In this document: piece by piece, positions 7,794 to 15,381 of the stretch
How positions within the stretch are numbered: the first letter of the stretch is position 1
Layout: every line of letters begins with the position of its first letter
The notes under the pieces: model-generated
Told to the model about the DNA's origin: nothing
Databases searched by the model: none
The model's input: only the letters and a program-made list of their open reading frames with translations
Program-made: the position numbers and the translations under genes
Source of the DNA: Dysosmobacter sp. Marseille-Q4140
GTDB taxonomy: Bacteria; Bacillota; Clostridia; Oscillospirales; Oscillospiraceae
DNA: 64,000 nt
NCBI GenBank assembly: GCA_018228705.1
Contig: CP073694.1
Coordinates: forward strand, 2,480,001-2,544,000
Direction of reading: 5' to 3'

Positions 7794-8705
7794 ATGGAAC
7801 TGGGGTTCTGCGGAAGGGACTGCGGCGTCTGCGACGTCCGGGAGGCGTACGGCTGCGCCGGGTGCCGCGAGAGCGGAGGGGTCCCGCCCCACGGCCCCTG
7901 TCCCGTGGCGGCCTGCTGCCGGGAACGGGATCTGGAGAAGTGCGGAGACTGTCAGGCGCTGGACTGCGCATTTCTGCCGGAGCGGGAAGGCGGGCCGCGC
8001 GCTGCGTCCCGTTTGGCGCCGCTGCGGCGGGAGGGCCTGGGCGGCGCGGACCGGGCGGCGGAGCTGGGCGCGGGACTGCGGCGCCTGTTTTGGATCTGGC
8101 TGGGGGGAGATGCGGCCGTCTATCTGGCGGCCGGGATAGCGTCGGTCCTGCTGGCGCACGGCTGTACCTGGGTCCTGGGGCTGATCCCCGGGGCCCTGGA
8201 GCTGGCGGTGTGCCTGGCCATGGGCCGGACCCTGAGCCGGCTGGGAGAGGCATATCGTACAGTGCCGCCGTTTCTGACGGCCTACGGTGCGGTGCGGGCG
8301 GTGAGCGGCGCCGTGTCCTCCCTGCCGGTGCTGGCGGCGCTGACCCTCCTCCAGGGAGGTCTGGAATTGGTGTGGATCTTCCGGCTGTATCGGGCCAACG
8401 GGGCCCTGCTGGAGCGGATCGGGGACCGGCGGGCCGTCCTCTGGCGGTGCCTGGCCCGGTGGGCCGTGGCGGTGGGAGCGGTGATATGTCTGATGTCCGT
8501 GCCAGTGCCCTACGTGGAAGTTTGGCAAACGCTGCAACTTTGGTCGTGGGTGGACAGCCTGCCCACTGCGGTATTCGTGCTGGCATATGCGCTGGCGATG
8601 GTGCTTCTGGCGGTGAAGCTATGCGCCGCGGTGCTGTGGGTGGTCCGCTGGGTCCAGCTGTGGCGGACGGCGGAGACCTTCCGGCGGCTGGGCACAGAGC
8701 CCTGA
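7794..8705 (+). CDS. Cys-rich N-terminal domain membrane protein (DUF3795-like)
   Basis: The protein has 303 residues and starts at ATG 7794 after GAAGGGGGGG. The first 65 residues hold about ten cysteines (FCGRDCGVCDVREAYGCAGC, CPVAACC, CGDCQALDC), resembling the zinc-binding DUF3795 domain. The rest contains about five hydrophobic segments, for example SVLLAHGCTWVLGLIPGALE and LAYALAMVLLAVKLCAAVL, so it is probably anchored with the Cys domain in the cytosol. The function is unknown. Confidence 0.7.
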   Translation: MELGFCGRDCGVCDVREAYGCAGCRESGGVPPHGPCPVAACCRERDLEKCGDCQALDCAFLPEREGGPRAASRLAPLRREGLGGADRAAELGAGLRRLFWIWLGGDAAVYLAAGIASVLLAHGCTWVLGLIPGALELAVCLAMGRTLSRLGEAYRTVPPFLTAYGAVRAVSGAVSSLPVLAALTLLQGGLELVWIFRLYRANGALLERIGDRRAVLWRCLARWAVAVGAVICLMSVPVPYVEVWQTLQLWSWVDSLPTAVFVLAYALAMVLLAVKLCAAVLWVVRWVQLWRTAETFRRLGTEP

Positions 8706-8754
8706 ACGGCGGCGGAGATGCCGGCCGCGGACCATGGCATCCCTGTTTTCCATA

Positions 8755-8792
8755 AAAGCCCGGCGGACCTTCCAAAAGGTCCGCCGGGCTTT
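8755..8792. terminator. Bidirectional terminator
   Basis: A perfect 17-bp stem (AAAGCCCGGCGGACCTT and its complement) with loop CCAA ends in T runs on both strands. It serves both the Cys-rich membrane protein gene and modC, which converge here. Confidence 0.9.
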
Positions 8793-8794
8793 GT

Positions 8795-9841
8795 TCACTG
8801 CTGTTCCAGGGGCAGGATGCCGCCGGGGTCCACGGCCACGGTGACCGTCTCGCCGGCCCGGGCTGTCCAGGTTTCCCGGTCCGCCTCCATGCGGATGGGG
8901 AGCACGTCCGCCGCCGCGGCCTCCGGCCGCAGCAGCACGGTAAGGGCGTTCACATCCTCCACCACCCGGACCACCCGGCAGGAAAGGGCGTTCACCGCTC
9001 CGGCCTGGGCCGGATGAAAACTCCGGGCCCGGATGCCCGCCCGGCGCACCTGCTCCGGCACCGGGCTCTCACAGGCCAGGGTCACGCCCCACGCCGACAC
9101 GTACACCCCGCCGTCCCGGGGGAGGGCATCCGCAAAGTTCTCGCAGCCGGACAGGCGCGCCGCCGCCTCCGTGCCGGGCCGGGCCATCAGGTCGGCCATG
9201 GGCCGCACGGCCTGGGACCGGCCATGGTCCATGACGCAGACCCGGGGGCAGTTGCGCAGCACCTCCCCCCGGTCGTGGGATACCCAGATCACCGGGCCGG
9301 GAAAGGCCGACAGGGTCTCCCACAGCTCCAGCTCCAGCTGGTGCTTGAGGTAGCTGTCCAGGGCGGAGAAGGGCTCGTCCAGCAAGATGGCTCCCGGCTC
9401 CGAGGCCAGGATCCGGGCCAGGGCGCAGCGCTGCTGCTGCCCGCCGGAGAGCTGGCCCGGCCGCAGGTCCGCCACCGCCTCCAGCTGGAACTGGCGGAGC
9501 TTGTCCGCGGCCACGGAGGCCCGCTGCCTCCGGTCCCGGACCGCCGCGGCGATGTTCTGCCGGACGGTCATGTTGGGGAACAGGGCGTACTGCTGAAAGA
9601 GATAGCCCACCCGCCGCTTTTGGGGCGGCAGGTCGATGTGGGCGGCGCTGTCGAAGAGGGGCACGCCGTCCAGGGTGATCCGGCCCCGGTCCGGGGTCAG
9701 GATGCCCGCCACGCACTTGAGCGTCACGCTCTTGCCGCAGCCGGAGGCCCCCAGCAGGGCCAGGGTCTCCCCCTCCGCCTCAAACCGGACCTCCAGATGG
9801 AAGTCCCCCATGCGCTTTTCGATGTCCACAGACAGACTCAT
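8795..9841 (-). CDS. modC: Molybdate ABC transporter ATP-binding protein
   Basis: This 348-residue ATPase drives molybdate import with ModA and ModB. Walker A is GASGCGKS (about residue 34), the signature is LSGGQQQR, Walker B is GAILLDEPFSALD and the H-loop is WVSHD. Residues from about 230 form a shortened C-terminal region with a single TOBE-like domain. The ATG overlaps the modB stop (ATGA at 9838-9841), indicating translational coupling. It is the last gene of the modABC run and ends just before the bidirectional terminator. Confidence 0.93.
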   Translation of the reverse strand: MSLSVDIEKRMGDFHLEVRFEAEGETLALLGASGCGKSVTLKCVAGILTPDRGRITLDGVPLFDSAAHIDLPPQKRRVGYLFQQYALFPNMTVRQNIAAAVRDRRQRASVAADKLRQFQLEAVADLRPGQLSGGQQQRCALARILASEPGAILLDEPFSALDSYLKHQLELELWETLSAFPGPVIWVSHDRGEVLRNCPRVCVMDHGRSQAVRPMADLMARPGTEAAARLSGCENFADALPRDGGVYVSAWGVTLACESPVPEQVRRAGIRARSFHPAQAGAVNALSCRVVRVVEDVNALTVLLRPEAAAADVLPIRMEADRETWTARAGETVTVAVDPGGILPLEQQ

Positions 9842-10518
9842 CCGCGCCGCCCTCCTTTTTCCGCCTTCTGCCGGGTCTCCAGCAGGTTCACCGCCAGCAG
9901 AAACACGGCGGAGATGGCGATGTTCACCAGCACCCACATGGCGGCCCCGGCGTTGTCGTTGGTGCGCCAGAGCTGGTAGACGGTGGTGGAGATGGTGGCG
10001 GTGCGGCCGGGGGTGTAGCCCGCGATCATGGAGGTGGCGCCGTACTCGCCCAGGGCCCGGGCGAAGGCCAGCACGGTCCCGGCCAGGATGCCCTGCCGGC
10101 ACACCGGCATCTGCACCCGCCAGAATACCCACGTGTTGGACCGGCCCAACGTCCGCCCCGCGTCGGCCAGATTTTTGTCGAAGCTCTCGAAGGCGCCCCG
10201 GGCGGTGCGGTACATCAGGGGGAAGGCCACCACGACGGTTGCGAAGATGGCGGACCACCAGGTCATGACCAGCTTCACATCGAAGGTCTCCAGCACCCAG
10301 GCCCCCAAAGGCCGCTTGGGACCCAGCAGCATCAGCAGGAGCCACCCCACCACCGTGGGCGGCAGGACCAGGGGCAGCGTCAGCACCACGTCCAGCACGC
10401 CCTTCACCAGCCGGGGGAGCCTGGCGATGTAGTATGCCGCCCAGATGCCGAGAAAGAACACGACCACTGTGGAAATGGCGGCGATGCGCAGTGAGTTGTA
10501 AAGGGGAAACCAGTCCAT
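9838..10518 (-). CDS. modB: Molybdate ABC transporter permease
   Basis: This 226-residue permease starts at ATG 10516-10518 (MDWFPLYNSLRIAAI). Five to six membrane segments are visible, with the permease EAA-type loop ARTLGRSNTWVFWRVQMP and FARALGEYGATSMIAG, characteristic of ModB/CysT. The longer open frame upstream is leader, not protein. The first 15 codons and about 68 bases of leader are duplicated upstream at 10691-10803. Confidence 0.93.
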   Translation of the reverse strand: MDWFPLYNSLRIAAISTVVVFFLGIWAAYYIARLPRLVKGVLDVVLTLPLVLPPTVVGWLLLMLLGPKRPLGAWVLETFDVKLVMTWWSAIFATVVVAFPLMYRTARGAFESFDKNLADAGRTLGRSNTWVFWRVQMPVCRQGILAGTVLAFARALGEYGATSMIAGYTPGRTATISTTVYQLWRTNDNAGAAMWVLVNIAISAVFLLAVNLLETRQKAEKGGRRG

Positions 10519-10586
10519 ACAGGGGACCTCCTGAGGGGATGATGGGGGACGCCGTTTCCGCCCGCCAAAGGCGGGCCGCCGCGGCG
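10474..10586 (-). repeat. 113-bp duplication, copy A (start of the functional modB)
   Basis: This copy covers the modB leader, with hairpin GCCCGCC/GGCGGGC and GGAGG ribosome site, and modB codons 1-15. It matches 10691-10803 with only a few differences. Confidence 0.85.
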
Positions 10587-10590
10587 CGGC

Positions 10591-10620
10591 GTACAAGCGT
10601 TTCCTGCAGGGAAACCTTGG
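10591..10620. repeat. Short dispersed hairpin repeat, copy 1
   Basis: GTACAAGCGTTT, a variable loop and AAACCTTGG occur here and, inverted, at 15089-15122. The ends are conserved but the centres differ (CCTGCAGGG versus TGGGCCCCGCCCA), typical of REP-like hairpins. Confidence 0.5.
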
Positions 10621-10675
10621 GGAGGACGGGCTTGGCCCGGCTGACCAAAATCAGATCCGGGGACCCCGTTGGACG

Positions 10676-10735
10676 TCAGTCCAATGGGGCAATGGCGGCA
10701 ATTCTTAAAGAATTCAGAAGGGGAAACCAGTCCAT
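10676..10735 (-). pseudogene. Truncated duplicate of the modB start (19 codons)
   Basis: The frame starts at ATG 10733-10735 behind the same AGGAGG leader as modB and reads MDWFPLLNSLRIAAI, matching modB codons 1-15 with one change, then PLD and a TGA. It lies between modA and the real modB, so ribosomes may initiate here and stop after 19 codons. It may be a duplication scar or a leader peptide. Confidence 0.75.
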
Positions 10736-10803
10736 ACGCGGGACCTCCTGAGGGGATGATGGGGGACACCGTTTCCGCCCGCCGAAGGCGGGCCGCCGCG
10801 GCG
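10691..10803 (-). repeat. 113-bp duplication, copy B (decoy modB start)
   Basis: This is a direct repeat of 10474-10586, offset by 217 bp in the same orientation. The 361-bp modA-modB spacer (10519-10879) also holds a GC hairpin GACCGGCCGGGC/GCCCGGCCGGTC near 10823-10849 and the dispersed repeat at 10591. I see no other gene in it. Confidence 0.85.
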
Positions 10804-10879
10804 TCAAGTGCGTTGCGGCCTTGGACCGGCCGGGCAAAGCCCGGCCGGTCAGGATGGATCCGGGGGTCAGCGCCGGGCC

Positions 10880-11728
10880 TTAGCCCAGCGGGGTAAAGCC
10901 CACGCTCTCAAAGACGGCGGAGGCGTCGGCAGAACTAAGATAGTCCAGGAAGGCCTTGGCCTCGTCGGGGTGCTGGCTGGTTTTCAGCACCGCCGCCGGG
11001 TAGATCACCTGGCCGCACATCTCGGCGGTGGCGCCGTCCACGGTGGCAAGGCCCGCGGAGAAGGCGTCGGTGGCGTAGATGATGCCGCAGTCCACAGCCC
11101 CCTCGCTGACCTGGGTGGTGACCTCCTTGACGTTGGAGCCGTAGGTCAGACATCCGGCGATGGCGGCCTCGTCCAGCCCGTAGTAGGCGAAGATCTTCTG
11201 GGTGTACTGGCCCACAGGCACGTCGCTGTTGCCGATGGCCAGGGCCACGCCGCCGCTCTTGAGCAGCTCCGCCAGCTGGTCAAAGGTCTCGATCCCGGCG
11301 GGGTTGCCCTCCGGCACCGCCAGGGCCACCTTGTTCTCCAGCAGGTCCAGCCGGGTGGCGCTGTCCACAAAGTCCAGGCCCTCGGTGTTTTCCTCGCCGC
11401 CTTCGGCGTCCAGCTGGTTCATCTGCTTGGGGGCCGCGGAGAGGAAGACGTCGCAGTCGGCGCCCTCCTGGATCTGGGTCTTGAGGGTTCCGGAGGAGTC
11501 GTAGGTGGGCACGATGGTGACACCCGGCGCCACTTCCTTGTACTGCTCGATGATCTGGTCCAGGGACTCGGTCAGGGAGGCGGCGGCAAAGACGTACAGC
11601 TCCACCACCTCGGCGGTGTCCTCGGTTTCGGTGCCGGCCTCCTGGGTATCCGCGGTCTCCGTACCGCCGCAGGCGGTCAGGGCCAGGGCCATGGTCAGGG
11701 CCAGCAGCAAAGACAGTGCTTTTTTCAT
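10880..11728 (-). CDS. modA: Molybdate ABC transporter substrate-binding lipoprotein
   Basis: The protein has 282 residues and starts at ATG 11726-11728 behind AAAGGAAG. It has a lipoprotein signal (MKKALSLLLALTMALALTAC, lipobox Cys20), an acidic Thr/Glu linker and a type 2 periplasmic-binding fold with FAAASLTESLDQI, YDSSGTLKTQI and DCGIIYATDAF. ModA captures molybdate or tungstate outside the membrane. It is followed by a 361-bp spacer and then modBC. Confidence 0.92.
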   Translation of the reverse strand: MKKALSLLLALTMALALTACGGTETADTQEAGTETEDTAEVVELYVFAAASLTESLDQIIEQYKEVAPGVTIVPTYDSSGTLKTQIQEGADCDVFLSAAPKQMNQLDAEGGEENTEGLDFVDSATRLDLLENKVALAVPEGNPAGIETFDQLAELLKSGGVALAIGNSDVPVGQYTQKIFAYYGLDEAAIAGCLTYGSNVKEVTTQVSEGAVDCGIIYATDAFSAGLATVDGATAEMCGQVIYPAAVLKTSQHPDEAKAFLDYLSSADASAVFESVGFTPLG

Positions 11729-11747
11729 GGGGGAATCTTCCTTTCTG

Positions 11748-11776
11748 ATGATAATATGTTCTTATCGCCGATGCAA
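11748..11776 (-). promoter_or_regulatory. Probable modA promoter
   Basis: TTGCAT (11771-11776) and TATCAT (11748-11753) are 17 bp apart on the minus strand, 20 bp before the modA start. No ModE site was identified. Confidence 0.5.
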
Positions 11777-11830
11777 GGGCGGGATGGAATCTTCGTGATA
11801 TTCAAGCGAGGATAACGAACAGGGAAGGAT

Positions 11831-11852
11831 ATGCGCCGATGAATCGGCGCAT
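11831..11852. other. Perfect 10-bp inverted repeat between moeA-like gene and modA
   Basis: ATGCGCCGAT and ATCGGCGCAT are separated by GA. No T run follows, so it is either a weak terminator for the moa operon or a protein site upstream of modA. Confidence 0.5.
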
Positions 11853-11864
11853 GTCCGGAGTGCG

Positions 11865-12884
11865 TTATTTTCCGAAGGGGCAGTCCGGCCAGTGGCAGGG
11901 CTTGCACCCCAGGCACAGCCCGCCCTCGCCCAGGGCCACGACCTGCTGCCGCGTCACCGGCACGTCCGCCGCCACGAAGGGCAGCACCAGGTCGAAGATG
12001 GTGGCGCCCGCGTACATGACGCAGCCGGGCAGGCCCATCACCGGGGTGCCGTCGTCGTAGTAGCCCAGCAAAAACATGGCGCCGGGCAGCACCGGGGCGC
12101 CGTAGGTGACGATCTGCGCCCCGCTCTGCTTGATGCCGCCGGGGGTATTGTCGTCCGGGTCCACGCTCATGCCGCCGGTGCAGAGGATCACGTCGGCGCC
12201 GGTGGAGCGGGCCTCGGTGACGGCGCTTGCCACGTTCTCCACCCCGTCGCCGGAGTAGGCCACAGAGATCGTCTCGATGCCGTAGGCGGCCAGCTTGTCC
12301 TTCACCACCGGGGTGAAGGTGTCCTGGATGAGGCCCTTTTTCACCTCGCTGCCGGTGGCCACGATGGCGGCGGTTTTCCGCACCCAGGGCCGTAGCTCCA
12401 GCAGGGGGGCGTCCCCGGCGGCCTGTTCCGCCGCCTGTAATTTCTCCTCCGGGATGATGAGGGGGATGACCCGCATCCCCGCCAGCTTGTCGCCCTTGCG
12501 GACGGCGGTGCCGCCCTTCCGGGTGGCGATCATGATGTCCTCCACGGTGTTGACGGCGATCAGCCTTTCGGAGTTCACCCGGAAGAGGCCGTCGCAGGCG
12601 GCCTTCAGCTCGATCTTGCCCTCCTTGACCTCGCTGCGGTCCATATTGGTATTGGCGCACAGGGCGTACAGCCGCTCGGCGGCGCCGTTCTCGTGGAGCA
12701 TCCCCGGCGTCATCTCCCAGACGTACAGGTGCTCCTTGCCCATGGAGAGCAGGACGGGGATGTCCGCCTCCGTCACCACATGGCCCTTGCGGAACCGGGC
12801 GTCCTTGTACTGGTCCTTGATAATCTGGGTCAGGTCGTGGCACAGCACATGGCCCACGGCCTCCTCGGTTTTGATCAGCTTCAT
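11865..12884 (-). CDS. MoeA-like molybdopterin-binding protein
   Basis: This 339-residue protein has an N-terminal linker-like region and a MoCF/MogA-type domain at about 170-330 (AAIVATGSEVKKGLIQDTFTP, ILCTGGMSVDPDD, LPGCVMYAGATIFDLVLP). MoCF proteins handle molybdopterin-AMP or insert molybdenum. It is shorter than canonical MoeA and ends in a Cys cluster (CLGCKPCHWPDCPFGK) that may bind metal. Its ATG overlaps the MOSC stop by four bases, placing it in the moaA-moaC-MOSC operon. It could be a cofactor assembly factor rather than MoeA itself. Confidence 0.8.
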   Translation of the reverse strand: MKLIKTEEAVGHVLCHDLTQIIKDQYKDARFRKGHVVTEADIPVLLSMGKEHLYVWEMTPGMLHENGAAERLYALCANTNMDRSEVKEGKIELKAACDGLFRVNSERLIAVNTVEDIMIATRKGGTAVRKGDKLAGMRVIPLIIPEEKLQAAEQAAGDAPLLELRPWVRKTAAIVATGSEVKKGLIQDTFTPVVKDKLAAYGIETISVAYSGDGVENVASAVTEARSTGADVILCTGGMSVDPDDNTPGGIKQSGAQIVTYGAPVLPGAMFLLGYYDDGTPVMGLPGCVMYAGATIFDLVLPFVAADVPVTRQQVVALGEGGLCLGCKPCHWPDCPFGK

Positions 12885-13324
12885 GCCTTCGCCTCCAGAA
12901 TCTCGATTTCATCTCCGGGGCGGACGGTGCCCTCTTTCACCACGATCGCGAAGATACCCTCCGTAGGCATGACGCACTTGCCCACGGCCTTTTTGATGGC
13001 GCAGTCGCTGTGGCACTCCTTGCCGATCTGGGTCACCTCCACCTCGGTCTCACCGATGCGCAGGCGGGTGCCCACAGGCAGGTGCTTGAGGTCGATGCCC
13101 CGGGTGTTGATGTTCTCGGCGAACACGCCCTCATTGAGGGGGATGGGGCAGGCGGCGCGCATGGTGTCCACGCTCTCCTCCGCCAGGAGGGAGATCTGCC
13201 GGTGCCAGTCTCCGGCGTGGGCATCGCCCACGATGCCGTGGCGCAGCTTTAATTGAATCTCCGGGACCGGGTGCTTGACGGTCCCTTTTTTCTCACTGAT
13301 GTTGACGGAAACCACCGTGGCCAA
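12881..13324 (-). CDS. MOSC domain protein
   Basis: The protein has 147 residues. The start is probably TTG at 13322-13324, since AAAGGAG lies eight bases upstream and no ATG is available (LATVVSVNISEKKGTVKHPV). MOSC domains carry sulfur on a conserved Cys; here GKECHSDC is the likely site, with LLAEESVD and FAENINTRGIDL nearby. Stand-alone MOSC proteins commonly accompany moaC and moaA in Clostridia and may add sulfur to the molybdenum cofactor. Five bases separate it from moaC. Confidence 0.85.
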   Translation of the reverse strand: MATVVSVNISEKKGTVKHPVPEIQLKLRHGIVGDAHAGDWHRQISLLAEESVDTMRAACPIPLNEGVFAENINTRGIDLKHLPVGTRLRIGETEVEVTQIGKECHSDCAIKKAVGKCVMPTEGIFAIVVKEGTVRPGDEIEILEAKA

Positions 13325-13329
13325 GGGGC

Positions 13330-13809
13330 TCACTCCTTTATTCTGTAATCTCCGCTTTTGCCGCCGGACTTTTCCAGCAGGCGGATGTTGGTGATGCGCA
13401 TGTCCTTCTGGACGGCCTTGCACATGTCGTAGATGGTGAGGGCCGCCACGGACACGGCGGTCAGCGCCTCCATCTCCACGCCGGTGACGCCGGTGCAGGT
13501 GACCGCCGCCCGGATCTCCACCATGGCAGGCTCGTCGGAGAGGGCGAAGGTGATGTCGATGCCGGTCAGAGGCAGGGGATGGCACATGGGGATCAGCTCC
13601 CAGTTGTGCTTGGCCGCCTGGATGCCCGCCACCTGGGCCACCGCCAGTACGTCGCCCTTCTTCATGGTGCCGGCTTTGATCTTCTCCAGAGTCTCCGGGG
13701 CCATGTGGATCTCCCCGGCGGCCACGGCGGTGCGGTGGGTGACGGCCTTGTCCGTCACGTCCACCATCTTCGCCCGGCCCTGCTCGTTGAAATGGGTCAG
13801 TTCTCCCAT
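13330..13809 (-). CDS. moaC: Cyclic pyranopterin monophosphate synthase
   Basis: This 159-residue enzyme converts the MoaA product to cyclic pyranopterin monophosphate. Motifs are [36 protein letters not shown] and [22 protein letters not shown], with the catalytic Lys in VQKDMRI. The length matches the family. It lies three bases after moaA. Confidence 0.97.
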   Translation of the reverse strand: MGELTHFNEQGRAKMVDVTDKAVTHRTAVAAGEIHMAPETLEKIKAGTMKKGDVLAVAQVAGIQAAKHNWELIPMCHPLPLTGIDITFALSDEPAMVEIRAAVTCTGVTGVEMEALTAVSVAALTIYDMCKAVQKDMRITNIRLLEKSGGKSGDYRIKE

Positions 13810-13812
13810 GGT

Positions 13813-14757
13813 TCAGCCTCCGATTTGGTTCATGTTCCGGGGGGTGTCGCTCTTCCGCTCTGCCAGATGGTGACGCTGGGGCTTCTGGGTGATGCCCTGC
13901 CGGATAGCATTTTGCAGCTGCCAGCCGTGGAGACCCCTCAGGTCGATCTCCTCCCGGCTGTGAAGGCAGCCCTTCAGCTTACCGTCCGCCGTCACCCGGA
14001 TGCGGCGGCAGTCGGCGCAGAAGTCGTGGCTCACCGGGGAGATCAGGCCGATGGTACCCGCCGCCCCCGGCAGCCGATACCGCCGGGCCACGCCGCTGCT
14101 CTCAATCTGCTCCAGCTCCGGCAGGCGCTCCAGCACCGTGTCCGCGCTTAGAAAGCAAGCCCTGTCCCAGTCCGCGCAGGGGCCCATGGGCATCAGCTCG
14201 ATGAACCGCATCTCCCAGGGGTGGTCCCGGGTCAGGGCGGCGAAATCGGCGATCTCGTCGTCGTTGAAGCCGCCGATGAGGACGGTGTCGAATTTCAGGT
14301 CCCGGAATCCGGCGTCCTCCGCCGCCCGGATGCCCTCCAGCACGTCGGACAGCTGCCCCAGCCGGGTCATTTGGGCAAATCGCTCCGTCCGCAGGGTGTC
14401 CAGGCTGATGTTCAGCCGGTCCACTCCCGCCGCCCGCAGCGGGGCGGCCAGGTCCGGCAGGAGGCTTCCGTTGGTGGTGAGGCACAGCTCCCGGAGGTCC
14501 GGGATGGCCCGCAGCTGGCGGCACAATTCCACGATGCCACGCCGCACCAGCGGTTCGCCGCCGGTCAGGCGGATCTTCCGCACACCGCAGCCCACACAGG
14601 CCGCCGCCACCTCCGCCAGCGCCTCCAGGGTCAGCATCTCCCGGTGCTCCCGTTTGCACACGCCCTCCTCCGGCATGCAGTACCGGCAGCGGTAGTTGCA
14701 CCGGTCCGTGACGGACAGGCGCAGGTAGTCGATGGTCCGTCCGCAGCCGTCGGTCAT
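13813..14757 (-). CDS. moaA: GTP 3',8-cyclase (radical SAM)
   Basis: The 314-residue enzyme starts the molybdenum cofactor pathway from GTP. The SAM cluster is Cys20-Cys24-Cys27 (CNYRCRYC), followed by KIRLTGGEPLVRRG. The second cluster comes from HDFCADCRR and KGCLHS. The protein ends in Gly-Gly, which is conserved and functional in MoaA. The start is ATG 14755-14757 behind GGAGGGGAGG. It is the first gene of the moaA-moaC-MOSC-MoeA-like operon. Confidence 0.97.
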   Translation of the reverse strand: MTDGCGRTIDYLRLSVTDRCNYRCRYCMPEEGVCKREHREMLTLEALAEVAAACVGCGVRKIRLTGGEPLVRRGIVELCRQLRAIPDLRELCLTTNGSLLPDLAAPLRAAGVDRLNISLDTLRTERFAQMTRLGQLSDVLEGIRAAEDAGFRDLKFDTVLIGGFNDDEIADFAALTRDHPWEMRFIELMPMGPCADWDRACFLSADTVLERLPELEQIESSGVARRYRLPGAAGTIGLISPVSHDFCADCRRIRVTADGKLKGCLHSREEIDLRGLHGWQLQNAIRQGITQKPQRHHLAERKSDTPRNMNQIGG

Positions 14758-14807
14758 GGCGTCCTCCCCTCCGTGATACTCAACTTAGGTAAACGGTATG
14801 ATATCCC

Positions 14808-14835
14808 ATTATAAGGCCTTCGGGGTAAAAGTCAA
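14808..14835 (-). promoter_or_regulatory. Promoter of the moa operon
   Basis: TTGACT (14830-14835) and TATAAT (14808-14813) are 16 bp apart on the minus strand, giving a leader of about 44 bases before moaA. Confidence 0.65.
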
Positions 14836-14908
14836 GGAAGAACCCGCCGGGGGAATGGGAAAAGGCGATCGGGCACGCAGGGGCCGGTCGTTTGAAGGCC
14901 CGGAGCGC

Positions 14909-14940
14909 AAAAAAATGCCGCCCGGTTGGGCGGCATTTTG
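14909..14940 (-). terminator. rpsI terminator, copy 1
   Basis: ATGCCGCCC/GGGCGGCAT with loop AACC is followed by a run of T on the minus strand. It belongs to the displaced rpsI 3' end and is duplicated at 15166-15197. Confidence 0.85.
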
Positions 14941-14957
14941 AGAGCCTGGGTAAAAAC

Positions 14958-15011
14958 TCAGCGCTTGGAGAACTGGGGAGCGCGACGGGCAGCCTTCAGG
15001 CCGCACTTCTT
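14958..15011 (-). pseudogene. rpsI: 3' end of rpsI (ribosomal protein S9), copy 1
   Basis: The minus strand reads KKCGLKAARRAPQFSKR and a TGA, the conserved S9 C-terminus (normally KKYGLKKARRAPQFSKR). Nothing upstream matches S9. With the terminator at 14909 it is a displaced gene end, as left by an element that integrates into the 3' end of rpsI. The intact gene should lie at the far end of the element, beyond base 64,000. Confidence 0.85.
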
Positions 15012-15088
15012 GCGCGCCCCGTGCGGCGCTGCCGCCCGGGGACCCCCGGTGGATGGAATATGCTCGGGGCAAGTGAATTGCCCCTGCG

Positions 15089-15122
15089 CCAAGGTTTTGG
15101 GCGGGGCCCAAAACGCTTGTAC
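15089..15122. repeat. Short dispersed hairpin repeat, copy 2
   Basis: This is an inverted relative of 10591-10620, with conserved ends GTACAAGCGTTT and AAACCTTGG. It sits in GC-rich spacer between the two rpsI remnants. Confidence 0.5.
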
Positions 15123-15165
15123 GGCGCGGTGCGCCGCCCCGCGCTGCGGGGCCCCGAAGGAGCGC

Positions 15166-15197
15166 AAAAAAATGCCGCCCGGTTGGGCGGCATTTTG
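15166..15197 (-). terminator. rpsI terminator, copy 2
   Basis: This is a second copy of the terminator at 14909-14940, with the same stem and T run. Confidence 0.85.
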
Positions 15198-15214
15198 AGA
15201 GACTGGATAAAAAC

Positions 15215-15262
15215 TCAGCGCTTGGAGAACTGGGGAGCGCGACGGGCAGCCTTGAGGCCGTA
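15215..15262 (-). other. 3' end of rpsI, copy 2: probable ICE attachment site
   Basis: The minus strand reads YGLKAARRAPQFSKR and TGA. Homology to copy 1 stops at about 15262, where integrase-proximal sequence begins, so this is the probable att junction. The shared core runs from the stop codon through about 40 bases. Together with copy 1 it implies repeated integration (accretion) at rpsI, a known ICE target gene in Firmicutes. Confidence 0.75.
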
Positions 15263-15282
15263 CTAAACTCCTTTGAGCGCCG

Positions 15283-15353
15283 ATTTTCCTTGGTATTCCG
15301 GGCTTTTCCGGCTTTTCAATGTTCAGTTGTCCTATTCCTTAACCAAGGAAAAT
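15283..15353. repeat. 12-bp inverted repeats at the ICE end
   Basis: ATTTTCCTTGGT (15283-15294) and ACCAAGGAAAAT (15342-15353) bracket the stretch between the att site and the first integrase gene. They may be integrase or Xis arm sites. No gene is present in 15263-15381. Confidence 0.6.
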
Positions 15354-15381
15354 GGTGCATTTTCAATCAGCATCCCGCCAG

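Noticed and set aside
7735..8775. Minus-strand frames opposite the Cys-rich membrane protein (302 and 352 residues)
   Set aside because: Pro/Arg-rich shadows with no start signals; the plus-strand frame has Cys motifs and membrane segments.
10519..10879. Molybdenum cofactor riboswitch in the modA-modB spacer
   Set aside because: The spacer is explained by a duplication and GC hairpins; I could not match the conserved Moco RNA core.
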